This document shows, one piece after another, positions 18,867 to 29,423 of a stretch of 64,000 bases of DNA. Position 1 is the first letter of the stretch; the number at the start of each line of letters is the position of its first letter. Source of the DNA: Sphingomonas sp. CROZ-RG-20F-R02-07 (lineage in GTDB: Bacteria > Pseudomonadota > Alphaproteobacteria > Sphingomonadales > Sphingomonadaceae). The position numbers and the translations under genes are program-made. Location: contig NZ_JAKNQJ010000002.1 of NCBI RefSeq assembly GCF_022662335.1, positions 62,001 through 126,000 of the forward strand. Direction: 5' to 3'. The notes below the pieces were generated by a model. The model worked only from the letters and a program-made list of their open reading frames with translations, had not been told where the DNA came from and made no database searches.

Positions 18867-20234
18867 ATGACGGGCGTGGACGAGGCGCGATCCTCCGCGC
18901 GCACCACGGGCTCGCTGTCGCGGCGCATGATCCTGATCGCGGCGGCGTGGATCGCGCTGTTGCTGTCGGGCGGGGGCTTTGCGCTCGACCGGGTGCTGGC
19001 GAGCGCCGTGACGCGCAATTTCGACGACCAGCTCGAATATGTCCTCACCGCCCTGATCGTGTCGTCGGAGATCGGCCCGGACGGCGAGGTGATCTTCAAC
19101 CGCGAGCCTGCCGACCAGCGTTTCCTCGAGCCGTATTCGGGACTCTACTGGGAGGTGTCGGCGACGGGGCGAGAGCCGTTCCCGTCGCGCTCGCTCTGGG
19201 ATCGGCGGCTCGGCTATGGCGGCCCGCATACCGATCGCAGCGTGCATTCGTACGACAGCGACCAGTTCGCCGGCGAACGGCTGCGCATCCTCGAACGCGA
19301 CGTGACGCTGCCGGGCTCCAAGGTGAAATGGCGCTTCCAGGTGGCGCAGACCCGCGACGGGCTGGACGCGCAGATCGCGGCGCTTCGGCGGACGCTGGTG
19401 CGCAGCTTCGCCCTGCTGGGCCTGGGGCTGATCGTGCTGGCCGCGCTCCAGACCTTCTATGGCCTATGGCCGCTCCGCCGGGTGCGCGAGGAGATCGCGC
19501 GGATGCGGGCGGGTCAATCGAGCCGCATCGGCAGCGCCATGCCCATCGAGGTGGCGCCGATGGTTGAGGAGCTGAACGCGCTGGTGGCGCATAACGAGCG
19601 CCAGGCGGAGGAGGCGCGGCGTCATGCGGGCAATCTCGCCCATGCGCTGAAGACCCCGCTGACCGTGCTGATGAACGCCGCGACCGCGCATGCGGACGAT
19701 CTGGACGAGACGGTGATCCGCGAGACGCGGACGATGCGCCGCCAGGTCGACCACCATCTCGCCCGCGCCCGCGCCGTCGGTCGGCGCGGCTCCGCGCACA
19801 GCCGTGCCGAAGTGTGGCCGAGCCTCGAATCGGTCGAGCGCGCGGTGGGGCGGCTGTATCGCCATGTCCGCATCGACGTGGACGGGCCGCGCGACCTGTC
19901 GGTCCATGTCGAGCGGCAGGATCTCGACGAGATGCTGGGCAATCTGATCGAGAACGCCGCCAAATATGGCGGCGGCAGCGTATTCGTGACGGTGGGCGCC
20001 GAGGCCGGATTTGTGGAGTTCCTCGTCGAGGATGACGGCACCGGCATCCCTGAAGAGGAGCGGACGCGGATCTTCGATCGCGGCGCGCGGCTGGATACGA
20101 GCAAGCCCGGCACCGGGCTCGGCCTCGCGATCGTCCGCGACGTGGCGGAGATCTACGAGGGCACCGTCAGCCTGGAGGAGAGCGAGGATCTCGGCGGGCT
20201 GCTCGTGCGACTGAGGCTGCCGGCAGCGCCCTGA
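18867..20234 (+). CDS. PhoQ-type sensor histidine kinase
   Basis: This 455-residue membrane kinase has TM helices at about residues 21-40 and 178-200, flanking a periplasmic domain of roughly 135 residues. HAMP and a dimerisation helix with phospho-acceptor His259 (NLAHALKTPLTVL) follow. The ATPase domain shows the N-box NLIENAAKYG, G1 EDDGTGIP, and G2 GTGLGLAIV. GGTGGG just before ATG 18867 decides this start over an upstream in-frame codon. It pairs with the response regulator immediately upstream. The gene ends 10 bp from the convergent luciferase-like gene. Confidence 0.94.
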   Translation: MTGVDEARSSARTTGSLSRRMILIAAAWIALLLSGGGFALDRVLASAVTRNFDDQLEYVLTALIVSSEIGPDGEVIFNREPADQRFLEPYSGLYWEVSATGREPFPSRSLWDRRLGYGGPHTDRSVHSYDSDQFAGERLRILERDVTLPGSKVKWRFQVAQTRDGLDAQIAALRRTLVRSFALLGLGLIVLAALQTFYGLWPLRRVREEIARMRAGQSSRIGSAMPIEVAPMVEELNALVAHNERQAEEARRHAGNLAHALKTPLTVLMNAATAHADDLDETVIRETRTMRRQVDHHLARARAVGRRGSAHSRAEVWPSLESVERAVGRLYRHVRIDVDGPRDLSVHVERQDLDEMLGNLIENAAKYGGGSVFVTVGAEAGFVEFLVEDDGTGIPEEERTRIFDRGARLDTSKPGTGLGLAIVRDVAEIYEGTVSLEESEDLGGLLVRLRLPAAP

Positions 20235-20244
20235 CGCAAGCCGC

Positions 20245-21243
20245 TCAGGCCGCCTGACGCAAGTCCTGCATCGCGGCGGCGGCGATCGACAGGCTGTGCT
20301 TGCGGGCGTCATGATCGTAGATCGCGCTCGTCAGCATCACCTCGTCCACGCCGGTGCGCGCGACGAAGGCGCCGATCTCACGCGTGACCTTGGCCGGCGC
20401 CCCGATCGCGGAGCAGGACAGCACGTGATCGAGGATCGCATTGCCCTGCGCGCCGAGACTCTCACGATAACCCGCGACGGGCGGCGGGAGCTGGCGCGGA
20501 TTGCCGGTGCGAAGTGCCACGAACGCCTGCTGCTGCGAGCTGGCCAGCAGTTCGGCCTCCGCGTCGGTATCCGCGGCGAAGACGTTGAAGCCCGCCATCG
20601 CATAGGGTCTGGCAAGCTGCGCCGAGGGGCGGAAGTCGCGGCGATAGATCGCCAGCGCCTGATCCAGCACATCGGGCGCGAAGTGCGAGGCGAAGGCATA
20701 GGGCAGGCCGAGCGCGGCGGCGAGCTGCGCGCCGAAGGTGCTGGAGCCGAGGATCCACATGTCGGGCCGCGCACCGGCGCCCGGCGTCGCGACGATCCCG
20801 GTCTGGCCGTCGTCGGCGAAATAGCTTTGCAGTTCGAGCACGTCCTGCGGGAAAGCGTTGGCGTCGGTCTCCAGCGTGCGGCGCATGGCGCGAGCGACGC
20901 GCTGGTCGGAACCGGGCGCGCGGCCGAGGCCCAGATCGATCCGGCCGGGGAACAGCGCGTCGAGCGTGCCGAATTGTTCGGCGATCGTCAGCGGTGCGTG
21001 GTTGGGCAGCATGATCCCGCCCGCGCCCACGCGGATGCTGCGCGTGGCGGCGGCGACATGGCCGATCACCACCGCGGTGGCCGCACTCGCAATCCCCCGC
21101 ATGCCGTGATGCTCCGCGCACCAATAACGGGTGAAGCCGAGGCTTTCCGCGTGAACGGCAAGGTCGGCGGCTTTGGCGAGGGCCTGTCCCACGGTGCCGC
21201 CTTCGACGACGGGGACGAGATCGAGCAGAGCATATCGGGTCAT
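20245..21243 (-). CDS. LLM class flavin-dependent oxidoreductase
   Basis: This 332-residue bacterial luciferase-like monooxygenase family protein begins with [16 protein letters not shown], typical of the subgroup named MsnO8/YhbW-like. It contains [10 protein letters not shown] near residue 40, [20 protein letters not shown], and [11 protein letters not shown]. The fold is a TIM barrel that binds reduced flavin. Substrates of this subgroup are mostly unknown. It is a single gene, convergent with the histidine kinase, and head-to-tail with the downstream subtilase gene on the same strand (56 bp between). Confidence 0.92.
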   Translation of the reverse strand: MTRYALLDLVPVVEGGTVGQALAKAADLAVHAESLGFTRYWCAEHHGMRGIASAATAVVIGHVAAATRSIRVGAGGIMLPNHAPLTIAEQFGTLDALFPGRIDLGLGRAPGSDQRVARAMRRTLETDANAFPQDVLELQSYFADDGQTGIVATPGAGARPDMWILGSSTFGAQLAAALGLPYAFASHFAPDVLDQALAIYRRDFRPSAQLARPYAMAGFNVFAADTDAEAELLASSQQQAFVALRTGNPRQLPPPVAGYRESLGAQGNAILDHVLSCSAIGAPAKVTREIGAFVARTGVDEVMLTSAIYDHDARKHSLSIAAAAMQDLRQAA

Positions 21244-21299
21244 GGAGCGAAGATGGGGAGGCGACCGGGCAAGGTCCAGTGCGCCCGGCCTCGCGGGCC

Positions 21300-23642
21300 T
21301 CAGAACCCCAGTGCGTAGCGGACGGCCAAGCCATAATCGGGTGCGAGCGCGGCGACGTTGCCGGGATCGCGCCGCCAGAACAGGTTGGTCTGGATCGAGC
21401 CGGCATAGAGCGGCCGGCTATAGCGCGCCTCGACATCGACTTCGCGGCCGGTGGGCGAGAGGTTCAGCCGCTCGGTTGTCCATCCCGTCACCGCGGCGCT
21501 GGCATAATCATAGGCGGTGGGCAGCGCCAGATCGAGCCCGCCATGCGCGACGCGGAGCGGCTGCGCCACGCGCAGGCCGACGCTGTCATGGCCGAAGACG
21601 CCATCCTTGCCGATATCGGCCGCATAGGAATCGGTCCGCAGCGCTCCACTGCCCGGCAGGTCACTGCGCAGCGCGGCGCCGGTCCAGCCCTGACGCATCG
21701 ATCCGCCGAGCGACCAGCCGGCGCCCATGTCGAAGCGGGCGGCGGCATCGACGAACCAGCTCGACGCATGTGCACCGCCCAGGCCGCTGCCGAAGCTCGC
21801 CCCCAGCACGGTGTCGTGCTCGTCCAGCCGACTGGCGGTGACCAGCATGGCGAGCGCGCCGAAATGCCGGTCGAGCGACAGGCCATACCGCGCATAGCCG
21901 GTGCGCCGCCACCGCTCGGCACCCGCCAGCACGTCGACGTCGCGCGGCGACAGCACCGCGCCCGTCTCGCCCTCCACCGATACGCCCCAGGCGCCGAATT
22001 GCTGGCGCAGCGCGCTCGCGCCCTTCGCTGCGGTGCCGAAGCCCGTGCCGTCGTCGCGGGCGACCAGAAAGGCGGGCGAGGATTGGCCGGCGAGTTGGGC
22101 TGTGATCCCGCTTGCGCCGCTCGCGAAGGCGAAGCCGAACGCGGCGCCGCTGCCCAGCCGCTGAGTCACGGTGCCGGCGATCGCGCGCGCCATCTGCGCG
22201 TCGGTGCTGGTGAGCGTGGTGCGTTCGATCCCGACATCGCCGTTGATGCGCGGCGCGAGCGTGAGCGAGACGGTCATGCCGTTGGCGCTCATGCCGACAT
22301 TGCGCTGGGTCGATTGCAGCATGGCCGCCAGGCCGCGCTGCGGCTGCGCGCGCCGGAGCGTCTGTGCGAGATCGAGCGAGAAGGCGCGGCTATAGCCATC
22401 GAGGATCACCGCACCCAGCGCGCCCGAGGTGGCATCGCCCATCGGCGCGGAGAGCGTGCCGTTCACCGCGGTGGAGACCGCCTGTTTCGATCCGGCCACG
22501 CGCACCGTGCCGGCGGGCTGGAACGCCTTGGTGAGATCGAGCACGCCCTGGCCGTAGATCGGGTCGACTCCCGCATCGCCGGCGTCGCGTGCGGTGGAGA
22601 AGAGCAGGTTCACGATCTGCGCGCCGGTCAGGTTCGGAAAGGCCTGCGCGAGCAGCGCCACCGCACCCGCGATCTGCGGCGTTGCGAACGACGTGCCCGA
22701 CCAGAGATAGGCGGTGCCGGTCTGGTCGGGCGCGCGGACGCGCTCGCCCACCGCGGCGAGATAATGTTGCGCGGTGTCGCCCGCGCGGTTGCTGAAGCTG
22801 GAGATCGCATCGGCCCCCGCGGTCGCGCTGCTGTTCGCGCCAACCGACCCCGCCACGATCACGAGATTGCGCGATACCGCGGCGTTGTTGGCGAACTCGG
22901 CGGAAGCCTCGGGATTGGCGGTGCCGTCATTGCCCGCCGCGATCACGATCACGATGCCGGCCGCGGTCGCGCGGTTGATCGCGGCGATCAGCGCGTTCGA
23001 GGCAGCGTCCGCGCCGCCGAGCGAGATGTTCACGACCCGCGCGCCGTTGGTGCGCGCCAGATCGACGCCGCGCGCGATATTGTCGTCGTTGAACGAACAG
23101 TTGCTCCCGTCGGTGCTGGTGCTCGCCGCCGCCGATGTGCAGGTGCCCGGCGTGTCCGCCCGCAGCACCAGCACGGTCGAGTCGAACGCGACGCCTTCGG
23201 TTCCCGTGCCGTTCATTCGCCCAGCGAGCGTGAACGCCACCGCCGTCCCATGGCCGCTTGCGTCGACGATCCCCGAACCTCCGGCGACGTTTTGCGAGGC
23301 GGGCGAGATCCGGTCGCCGAATTCCGCGCTGCCGGTGTCGATGCCGCTGTCGATCACGGCGGCGACCACGCCCTTGCCGGTCGCACCGGCGTTATAGGCG
23401 GCCAGCGCGTTCATCGACGTCGCGCCCACGGTCGCGCGATATTCGGCGGTGTCGTAGCTGGTCGTGGCGGTGGGGGTCGGCGTCGCGGTTGGTGTGGGTG
23501 TGGGTGTGGGTGTCGGGTCCGGGGTGGGGGTCGAGACCGGGGTCGGTGTGCTGTTCACGCCACCGCCACCGCCGCAACCCGCGAGCATCACGCTCGCGCC
23601 GATCGCCGCCGTGTGCATCCACCACGCCCTGATTCGCGCCAT
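21300..23642 (-). CDS. lipoprotein subtilase with probable C-terminal barrel (S8 family)
   Basis: This is a 780-residue secreted serine protease. The signal peptide ends in a lipobox with Cys23 (SVMLAGC), and a Gly run and a Thr-Pro repeat linker (residues 31-60) follow. The S8 catalytic triad is complete: Asp98 (VIDSGID), His131 ([10 protein letters not shown]), Ser318 ([12 protein letters not shown]). From about residue 375 to the end the sequence alternates in beta style and terminates AVRYALGF with a C-terminal Phe, as in outer-membrane barrels. The start at 23642 follows GGGGACGGGG and gives the lipobox; a longer frame upstream is unlikely. Autotransporter-like subtilases are common in sphingomonads. 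Confidence 0.88.
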   Translation of the reverse strand: MARIRAWWMHTAAIGASVMLAGCGGGGGVNSTPTPVSTPTPDPTPTPTPTPTATPTPTATTSYDTAEYRATVGATSMNALAAYNAGATGKGVVAAVIDSGIDTGSAEFGDRISPASQNVAGGSGIVDASGHGTAVAFTLAGRMNGTGTEGVAFDSTVLVLRADTPGTCTSAAASTSTDGSNCSFNDDNIARGVDLARTNGARVVNISLGGADAASNALIAAINRATAAGIVIVIAAGNDGTANPEASAEFANNAAVSRNLVIVAGSVGANSSATAGADAISSFSNRAGDTAQHYLAAVGERVRAPDQTGTAYLWSGTSFATPQIAGAVALLAQAFPNLTGAQIVNLLFSTARDAGDAGVDPIYGQGVLDLTKAFQPAGTVRVAGSKQAVSTAVNGTLSAPMGDATSGALGAVILDGYSRAFSLDLAQTLRRAQPQRGLAAMLQSTQRNVGMSANGMTVSLTLAPRINGDVGIERTTLTSTDAQMARAIAGTVTQRLGSGAAFGFAFASGASGITAQLAGQSSPAFLVARDDGTGFGTAAKGASALRQQFGAWGVSVEGETGAVLSPRDVDVLAGAERWRRTGYARYGLSLDRHFGALAMLVTASRLDEHDTVLGASFGSGLGGAHASSWFVDAAARFDMGAGWSLGGSMRQGWTGAALRSDLPGSGALRTDSYAADIGKDGVFGHDSVGLRVAQPLRVAHGGLDLALPTAYDYASAAVTGWTTERLNLSPTGREVDVEARYSRPLYAGSIQTNLFWRRDPGNVAALAPDYGLAVRYALGF

Positions 23643-23758
23643 GCCCCGTCCCCTACGCCCCGCCGCCCTCACCCCGGGCGGCACCGGCACGTCATAGCGT
23701 TCATCGGTTTGCCGTCCGTTAAGCACGGCCATCATGCGCGCTTCTTGCCGCCGAGGAT

Positions 23759-24445
23759 ATGCCTGCCTACAGCCGGCGCGTGATCGCCGCGCTCGCCTCC
23801 ATCCGCACCTGGATCTTCGATCTGGACAACACGCTGTATCCGGCGCGCGCCAATCTGTTCGCCGGGATCGATGCGCGGATGACCGCCTTCATCGCGAATC
23901 GGCTGGGTGTCGATCCCACCGCGGCGCACCGCATCCAGAAAGGCTATTTCCTCGATCACGGCACCACCCTGTCGGGGCTGATCGCCGAGCACGACGTCGA
24001 TCCGCACGAATTCCTCGCCTATGTCCATGATGTCGAGATGGGCATGCTGGAGGAGGACGCGCCGCTTGCTGCCGCCATCGCCCGGTTGCCTGGCCGCAAG
24101 CTCGTCTTCACGAACGGCGATACGCCTTATGCGATCAGGGTGCTCGGTCGCCTTGGCCTCGGCGAAAGCTTCGAGGCGATCCACGACATTCACGCCATGG
24201 GGCTCGTGCCCAAACCGCACCCGAGCGCCTACGCCGGGCTGTGCGCCACCCTCGCGATCGACCCCGCCACGGCGCTGTTCGTCGAGGACATGGCGCGCAA
24301 CCTAAAGCCGGCCAAGGCGATCGGGATGACGACGGTGTGGATCGACAACGGCTCCGAACAGTCCGCCGATCCCGATCGCAGCTATATCGACCATATCGTC
24401 CACGACCTGCCGACATGGCTCCACCAGATATTGGAACCCGCATGA
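23759..24445 (+). CDS. pyrimidine 5'-nucleotidase-type HAD hydrolase
   Basis: This 228-residue haloacid-dehalogenase-superfamily phosphatase has motif [10 protein letters not shown] (Asp21, Asp23), motif [10 protein letters not shown], and motif III/IV around KPHPSAY and [17 protein letters not shown]. The FDLDNTLY form with a helical cap is typical of the SDT1/pyrimidine 5'-nucleotidase group, which dephosphorylates UMP and CMP. GAGG sits just ahead of the ATG. The stop overlaps the dapD start by four bases, so the two are coupled although no metabolic link is evident. Confidence 0.88.
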   Translation: MPAYSRRVIAALASIRTWIFDLDNTLYPARANLFAGIDARMTAFIANRLGVDPTAAHRIQKGYFLDHGTTLSGLIAEHDVDPHEFLAYVHDVEMGMLEEDAPLAAAIARLPGRKLVFTNGDTPYAIRVLGRLGLGESFEAIHDIHAMGLVPKPHPSAYAGLCATLAIDPATALFVEDMARNLKPAKAIGMTTVWIDNGSEQSADPDRSYIDHIVHDLPTWLHQILEPA

Positions 24446-25263
24446 CCGACCTCGCCACCACGATCGATGCCGCCTGGGACGACCGCGCGAGCCTGGGTCT
24501 CGATACGCAGGGCCCCGTGCGCGACGCGGTCGAGGCGGCGCTCGCGTTGCTCGATTCGGGCGAGGCGCGGGTCTCGGAGCCGGACGGCGATGGCTGGCGC
24601 GTCAACCAGTGGCTGAAAAAGGCGGTGCTGCTGTCGTTCCGCCTCAACGACAATGCGCTGGTCGAGGGTGGTGCGGCCGGGGCACCGGCGTTCGACAAGG
24701 TGCCCTCCAAATTCGCCGGCTGGGGCGATGCCGAATTCCGCAACGGCGGGTTTCGCGTCGTGCCGGGCGCGGTCGTCCGCCGCGGTGCCTTCATCGGCAA
24801 GGGCGCGATCCTGATGCCCAGCTTCGTGAACATCGGCGCGCATGTCGGCGAGGGGACGATGGTCGATACCTGGGCGACGGTCGGCTCGTGCGCGCAGATC
24901 GGGCGCAACGTCCATCTGTCGGGCGGCGCGGGTATCGGCGGCGTGCTGGAGCCGCTGCAGGCAGATCCGGTCGTCATCGGTGACGGCGCGTTCATCGGCG
25001 CGCGCGCCGAGGTGGCCGAGGGCGTCCGCGTCGGCGAGGGCGCGGTGCTGTCGATGGGCGTGTATCTCGGCGCATCGACGAAGATCGTCGACCGCGCGAC
25101 GGGCGAGGTGTTTCGCGGCGCGGTTCCGCCCTATGCGGTGGTGGTGCCGGGTTCGATCGGCGGGGGCGACGGCAAGCCCGCGCTCTATTGCGCCGTGATC
25201 GTCAAGCGCGTCGACGCGCAGACGCGCAGCAAGACCAGTATCAACGAACTGTTGCGGGATTGA
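24442..25263 (+). CDS. dapD: tetrahydrodipicolinate N-succinyltransferase
   Basis: This 273-residue enzyme of the succinylase branch of lysine and diaminopimelate synthesis transfers succinyl from succinyl-CoA to tetrahydrodipicolinate. The N-terminal helical domain ([20 protein letters not shown]) is followed by a left-handed parallel beta-helix of hexapeptide repeats ([20 protein letters not shown], then [20 protein letters not shown]). The conserved [17 protein letters not shown] and the C-terminal [12 protein letters not shown] are present. Its ATG overlaps the nucleotidase stop. A weak GC hairpin at 25264-25284 follows. The product feeds peptidoglycan synthesis. Confidence 0.97.
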   Translation: MTDLATTIDAAWDDRASLGLDTQGPVRDAVEAALALLDSGEARVSEPDGDGWRVNQWLKKAVLLSFRLNDNALVEGGAAGAPAFDKVPSKFAGWGDAEFRNGGFRVVPGAVVRRGAFIGKGAILMPSFVNIGAHVGEGTMVDTWATVGSCAQIGRNVHLSGGAGIGGVLEPLQADPVVIGDGAFIGARAEVAEGVRVGEGAVLSMGVYLGASTKIVDRATGEVFRGAVPPYAVVVPGSIGGGDGKPALYCAVIVKRVDAQTRSKTSINELLRD

Positions 25264-25323
25264 CGGCTCGACAGCGGGGAGCCGGCTGCTTATCGAACGC
25301 GCAAACAGCATGAGGGGAACGCC

Positions 25324-26289
25324 ATGACCGCCGCCAGCCAGGTACTCGACCGAGTCCTCGTGCTCGAAATGGTCCGCGTGACCGAGGCGGCGGCGATCGC
25401 CGCTTCCACGCTCGTCGGGCGCGGCGACGAGAAGGCGGCGGATGCGGCGGCGGTCGAGGCGATGCGCGAGGCGCTGAACTCGCTCTACATGGACGGCACC
25501 GTGGTGATCGGCGAGGGCGAGCGCGACGAGGCGCCGATGCTCTTCATCGGCGAGAAGGTGGGCTCCGCGATCGGCAAGGGCCCCAAGATCGACATCGCGC
25601 TCGATCCGCTGGAGGGAACGACGATCTGCGCCACCGCCGGGCCGAACAGCCTCGCCGTGCTGGCGATCGCCGAAGAGGGCGGCCTGCTCAACGCGCCCGA
25701 CGTCTATATGCACAAGATCGCGATCGGGCCGGGCTATCCCGAGGGGCTGATCGATCTCGACCGGACGCCGACTGAGAATGTCGTCGCGCTGGCCGCCGCC
25801 AAGGGTGTGGCGCCGGGTGACATCATCGCCTGCGTGCTGGATCGTCCGCGTCATGCCGACCTGATCGCCGAGCTGCGCGGGCTGGGCTGCGGGATCATGC
25901 TGATCGGCGACGGCGACGTGGCGGGGGTGATCGCGACGACCGATCCCGAGACGACGATCGACATCTATATCGGATCGGGCGGCGCGCCCGAGGGCGTGCT
26001 GGCCGCCGCGGCGCTGCGTTGCGTCGGCGGGCAGTTCAAGGGGCGGCTGATCTTCCGCAACGACGACGAGCGCGCGCGCGCCGCCAAATGGGGCGTCACC
26101 GATCTCGACAAGCAATATGACCTGACCGAGCTGGCTCGCGGCGACTGTATCTTTGCGGCGACCGGCGTGACCGACGGGTCGCTGCTCGCGGGCGTGAAGC
26201 GCAAGGGCGGCAAGATGACGACCGAAAGCGTCGTGATGCGCGCGTCGTCGGGCACCGTGCGCTGGGTGAAGGGCGAACACCGGATCTGA
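25324..26289 (+). CDS. glpX: class II fructose-1,6-bisphosphatase
   Basis: This 321-residue GlpX-type FBPase dephosphorylates fructose 1,6-bisphosphate in gluconeogenesis. It begins LDRVLVLEMVRVTEAAAIAA, then VIGEGERDEAPML and IALDPLEGTTICATAGPNSL (the metal-binding DPLEG site), IYIGSGGAPEGVLAAAALRC, and ends RWVKGEHRI. The length equals the family norm. AGGGGAAC precedes the ATG. A CPBP-protease gene starts six bases after its stop and probably shares the transcript. Confidence 0.97.
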   Translation: MTAASQVLDRVLVLEMVRVTEAAAIAASTLVGRGDEKAADAAAVEAMREALNSLYMDGTVVIGEGERDEAPMLFIGEKVGSAIGKGPKIDIALDPLEGTTICATAGPNSLAVLAIAEEGGLLNAPDVYMHKIAIGPGYPEGLIDLDRTPTENVVALAAAKGVAPGDIIACVLDRPRHADLIAELRGLGCGIMLIGDGDVAGVIATTDPETTIDIYIGSGGAPEGVLAAAALRCVGGQFKGRLIFRNDDERARAAKWGVTDLDKQYDLTELARGDCIFAATGVTDGSLLAGVKRKGGKMTTESVVMRASSGTVRWVKGEHRI

Positions 26290-26295
26290 TCCGGC

Positions 26296-27051
26296 GTGCT
26301 TGCCGGCGCGCTGCTGATCGTCGCGCTCGGCGCGCTCGGGTGGTTCCAGCGCGGCGACCGGCGCGAATTCGCATTCTTCAAGGCGCTGGCGGCGAGCGAT
26401 GCGCGTCAGCAGCGGTTTCGCCTGTGGATCGTGAAGGCGGCGATCGCGTTCGCGATGCCGGCGTTGGTCGGGCTTGCATGGCTCGGGCGTCTGGACGCGA
26501 TCGCTCTCCTTCCGCCGGAGTTCGATCCGCTGCGCGCGGCACTGCCGTCCTTCCATCATGGCACCGGCTCCTTTTTGTGGGGCATGGTCGGCGGGGCCGC
26601 GGTGGGCGGTGTCGGCGTGGCCATATGGGCGGCGGTGCGGCGGGGGCGGGGGCGGGGGATGCCTGGGCCGATCGGCGATACCGCCGCGCTGATGCCGCGC
26701 AACCGGGCGGAGATCGGCCATGCGGCGCTGCTGTCGATCACGGCGGGGATCACCGAGGAACTGGGGTTCCGGCTCTATCTGCCGCTGCTCGTCGCGCTCG
26801 TCACCGGCAGCGCGGGGCTGGGGTTCGGGGTCGCGACGGTCCTGTTCGCGGCGATGCACCGCTATCAGGGCTGGGCCGGTATTCTTGCGACGGGCGCGAT
26901 CGGCGTGCTGCTGGCGGCGATCTATCTGGTGACCGGAAAGCTGTGGGTGGCGATGCTGCTCCATATGCTGATCGATCTCAACGGGCTGGTCCTGCGCCCG
27001 CTGCTCGGCGGCGCGGGGCGGGTCAGCGCTTCAGGCGCCAGCCCGTCTTGA
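26296..27051 (+). CDS. CPBP family intramembrane metalloprotease
   Basis: This 251-residue multi-helix membrane protein has the CAAX-protease/bacteriocin-processing signature in order: Glu154-Glu155-x3-Arg159 ([13 protein letters not shown]), His188 ([10 protein letters not shown]) and His223-x3-Asp227 ([12 protein letters not shown]). These are the metal-site residues of Rce1-like proteases, so activity is plausible. The start is GTG at 26296. The last 29 bp overlap the end of the convergent ABC permease gene. The natural substrate is unknown; in bacteria this family includes prenyl-protein-like proteases and scaffolds. Confidence 0.85.
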   Translation: MLAGALLIVALGALGWFQRGDRREFAFFKALAASDARQQRFRLWIVKAAIAFAMPALVGLAWLGRLDAIALLPPEFDPLRAALPSFHHGTGSFLWGMVGGAAVGGVGVAIWAAVRRGRGRGMPGPIGDTAALMPRNRAEIGHAALLSITAGITEELGFRLYLPLLVALVTGSAGLGFGVATVLFAAMHRYQGWAGILATGAIGVLLAAIYLVTGKLWVAMLLHMLIDLNGLVLRPLLGGAGRVSASGASPS

Positions 27052-27784
27052 AGATCCACGCGATGATGGCGAGGCACAGCGCCAGGAAGCCGGCCGTCAC
27101 CGCGAGGCTGAGCCCCACGTCCACATCGCCCTTGTCGAAGAAGCTCCAGCGGAAACCGCTCACCAGATAGACGACCGGATTGAACAGGCTGACCGTCCGC
27201 CAGGGCTGGGGCAGCATGTCGATCGAATAGAAGGCGCCACCCAGAAAGGTGAGCGGGGTGATGAGCAGGGCGGGCACGAACGACAATTGCTCGAACCCGT
27301 TCGCCCACACCCCGATGATGAAGCCGAACAGGCTGAACGCGATCGCGGTGAGCAGCAGGAACGCGATCATCGCCCCCGGATGCGCGATCCGCAGCGGCAC
27401 GAACAGCGAAGCGGTGGCCAGGATGATGAGGCCGAGGATCACCGATTTGGTCGTCGCCGCGCCGACATAGCCCAGCACCATCTCCATCGCCGAGACGGGC
27501 GCCGACAACAGCTCGTAGATCGTGCCGGTGAATTTGGGGAAGTAGATGCCGATCGAGGCGTTGGCGATGCTCTGCGTCAGCAGCGACAGCATGACGAGGC
27601 CGGGCACGATGAAGCTGCCATAGCCGACGCCGCCCACCTGGCTCATCCGGCTGCCGATCGCGCCGCCGAAGACGATGAAATAGAGCGAGGTCGTCAGCAC
27701 CGGCGTGACGAGGCTCTGCCACAAGGTGCGCAGCGCGCGCGCCATTTCGAAGCGATAGATCGCCCAGACGCCATGAAGGTTCAT
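27023..27784 (-). CDS. ABC-2 type transporter permease
   Basis: This 253-residue membrane protein has six predicted helices and the ABC-2 pattern ([24 protein letters not shown] centre, [20 protein letters not shown], then [15 protein letters not shown]). It pairs with the ATPase encoded directly upstream, with the two genes overlapping by four bases (27781-27784). The YadH/NodJ-type architecture suggests an exporter of drugs, lipid or glycans. The 3' end overlaps the CPBP gene by 29 bp. Confidence 0.92.
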   Translation of the reverse strand: MNLHGVWAIYRFEMARALRTLWQSLVTPVLTTSLYFIVFGGAIGSRMSQVGGVGYGSFIVPGLVMLSLLTQSIANASIGIYFPKFTGTIYELLSAPVSAMEMVLGYVGAATTKSVILGLIILATASLFVPLRIAHPGAMIAFLLLTAIAFSLFGFIIGVWANGFEQLSFVPALLITPLTFLGGAFYSIDMLPQPWRTVSLFNPVVYLVSGFRWSFFDKGDVDVGLSLAVTAGFLALCLAIIAWIFKTGWRLKR

Positions 27785-28713
27785 CGCACCCGCTCCTCGA
27801 CCAGATCGACGAAGATGTCCTCGAGGCTCGACCGGCTGGTTTCCAGATCGTCGAAGCCGATGCCAAGCTCGCCCATCCGGCGCAGCAGCGAGGGGATGCC
27901 GGTATGCTCGCCGCGCGCGTCGAAGGTGTAGCGCAGGCGGCGCCCGTCATCGGCCAGCGCCAGATCCCAGTCGCCAAGACCTTCCGGCACCGCCGTCATC
28001 GGCACCTCCAGCCGCAATTCCAGCGCACGCTTGCCGAGCTTCGTCATCAGCGCGCGCTTCTCGTCCACCAGCAACAGCTTGCCGCCCGCGATGACACCGA
28101 CGCGATCGGCCATCTCCTCGGCCTCTTCGATATAATGCGTCGTCAGAATGATCGTGGTGCCGCGCGCGCGAAGCCCGTGCACGAGCTTCCACATGTCGCG
28201 CCTGAGCGCCACGTCGACGCCCGCCGTGGGTTCGTCGAGGAACAGGATCTCGGGCTCGTGCGCCAGCGCCTTGGCGATCAGCACGCGGCGCTTCATCCCG
28301 CCCGACAGCGTCATGATCTTGGCGTCGCGCTTGTCCCAGAGCGAGAGGTCGCGCAGCACCTGCTCGATATAGGCGCTGTGGCCCGATCGTCCGAACAGCC
28401 GCCGGCTGAACGTGACGGTGGCGAGCACCGTCTCGAACATGTCGACGTTCAGCTCCTGCGGCACGAGCCCGATCCGCCGGCGCGCGGCCTTGTAGTCGCG
28501 GATCGCATCGTGCCCGTCGACCGTGATCGTGCCCGACGACGGCGTGACGATCCCGCAGACGATGCTGATGAGCGTCGTCTTGCCCGCGCCGTTCGGCCCC
28601 AGCAGCGCGAAGATCTCGCCGCGCGCGATCGCCAGATCGACCGTGTGGAGCGCGGTGGTGCCGCCGTCATAGGTCTTGGAAACGCCGGCGATGCGGAGGA
28701 TCGGTTCGCTCAT
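27781..28713 (-). CDS. ABC-2 type transporter ATP-binding protein
   Basis: This 310-residue ATPase has Walker [17 protein letters not shown], signature [15 protein letters not shown], Walker [13 protein letters not shown] and H-loop [12 protein letters not shown]. The C-terminal 80 residues form the usual regulatory domain of the YadG/NodI group. It overlaps the DsbA-like gene upstream and the permease gene downstream by four bases each. Together with the permease it makes a two-component exporter with unknown cargo. Confidence 0.94.
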   Translation of the reverse strand: MSEPILRIAGVSKTYDGGTTALHTVDLAIARGEIFALLGPNGAGKTTLISIVCGIVTPSSGTITVDGHDAIRDYKAARRRIGLVPQELNVDMFETVLATVTFSRRLFGRSGHSAYIEQVLRDLSLWDKRDAKIMTLSGGMKRRVLIAKALAHEPEILFLDEPTAGVDVALRRDMWKLVHGLRARGTTIILTTHYIEEAEEMADRVGVIAGGKLLLVDEKRALMTKLGKRALELRLEVPMTAVPEGLGDWDLALADDGRRLRYTFDARGEHTGIPSLLRRMGELGIGFDDLETSRSSLEDIFVDLVEERVR

Positions 28714-29423
28714 CTTGTCCCCCGTGCGGCGGCGATCGCCGCCTCGACCGTCTCGATCGGCAGCGCACCGGCCAGCACCTGATCGCCTACCACCCAGGCG
28801 GGCGTGCCCGCCATCCCCAATTGCCGGGCGAGCGCCAGATTGGTGCGGATCGCCTGCGTCACGGCGGGGGTGGAGCCGGCCGTCGCCAGCGCCTGCGGAT
28901 CGAAGCCCGCGGCCCGCGACGCGGCGGCGAGGCTGGCCGGCGTGATCGGCCCGGCGGCGTAGAGCGTGTCGTGGAACGGCTTGAACTTGCCCGCCAGCGC
29001 CGCCGCCACCGAAAGCTGCGCCGCGGTGCCGCTCTGTTCGGACAGCACGGGCAGGTCGCGGAACACCACTTTCAGCTTCGGATCGCGCGCGACAAGTTGC
29101 TGGATCATCGGCAGGCTCGCGCGGCAATAGCCGCAATTATAGTCGTAATATTCGACGAGCGTGACGTCGCCCTTGGGGTTGCCGATCCAGGCATCGCCCA
29201 CCGGCGTCACGATCTGCGCGCGGTTGGCGGCGATCACCTGGCCCGCGTCGTTCGCGCGCAGCTTCTCCATCGCCTCGGGGATGATCTGCGGGTTGGCGAG
29301 CACATAATCGTGGACGATGCGCTCGGTGCGCGCGCGCTGATCGGTACGGTCGTACGCGAGCAGCGCAAGGCTGCCGCCGATCGCGCCGAGCAGGGCGGCG
29401 GTGAGGAGAGGCCAGGATTTCAT
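28710..29423 (-). CDS. DsbA-family thiol:disulfide oxidoreductase
   Basis: This 237-residue periplasmic thioredoxin-fold protein has an N-terminal anchor or signal (residues 5-24), a ScsC-like helical N-domain ([18 protein letters not shown]), the redox motif Cys97-Gly-Tyr-Cys100 in [11 protein letters not shown], and the cis-proline loop [11 protein letters not shown]. It is likely to form or shuffle disulfides in exported proteins, in the manner of ScsC/BdbD/DsbA. It overlaps the M48 protease gene upstream and the ABC ATPase gene downstream, each by four bases. Confidence 0.92.
   Translation of the reverse strand: MKSWPLLTAALLGAIGGSLALLAYDRTDQRARTERIVHDYVLANPQIIPEAMEKLRANDAGQVIAANRAQIVTPVGDAWIGNPKGDVTLVEYYDYNCGYCRASLPMIQQLVARDPKLKVVFRDLPVLSEQSGTAAQLSVAAALAGKFKPFHDTLYAAGPITPASLAAASRAAGFDPQALATAGSTPAVTQAIRTNLALARQLGMAGTPAWVVGDQVLAGALPIETVEAAIAAARGTR

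Noticed and set aside
23500..23560. Simple GTGTGG/GTGGGG-type repeat, possible phase-variable tract
   Set aside because: It encodes the Thr-Pro linker of the subtilase in frame with mixed codons; six-base period keeps frame, so no phase switching is expected.
25264..25284. Terminator after dapD
   Set aside because: A six-base stem (CGGCTC/GAGCCG) with no T-run is too weak to call.
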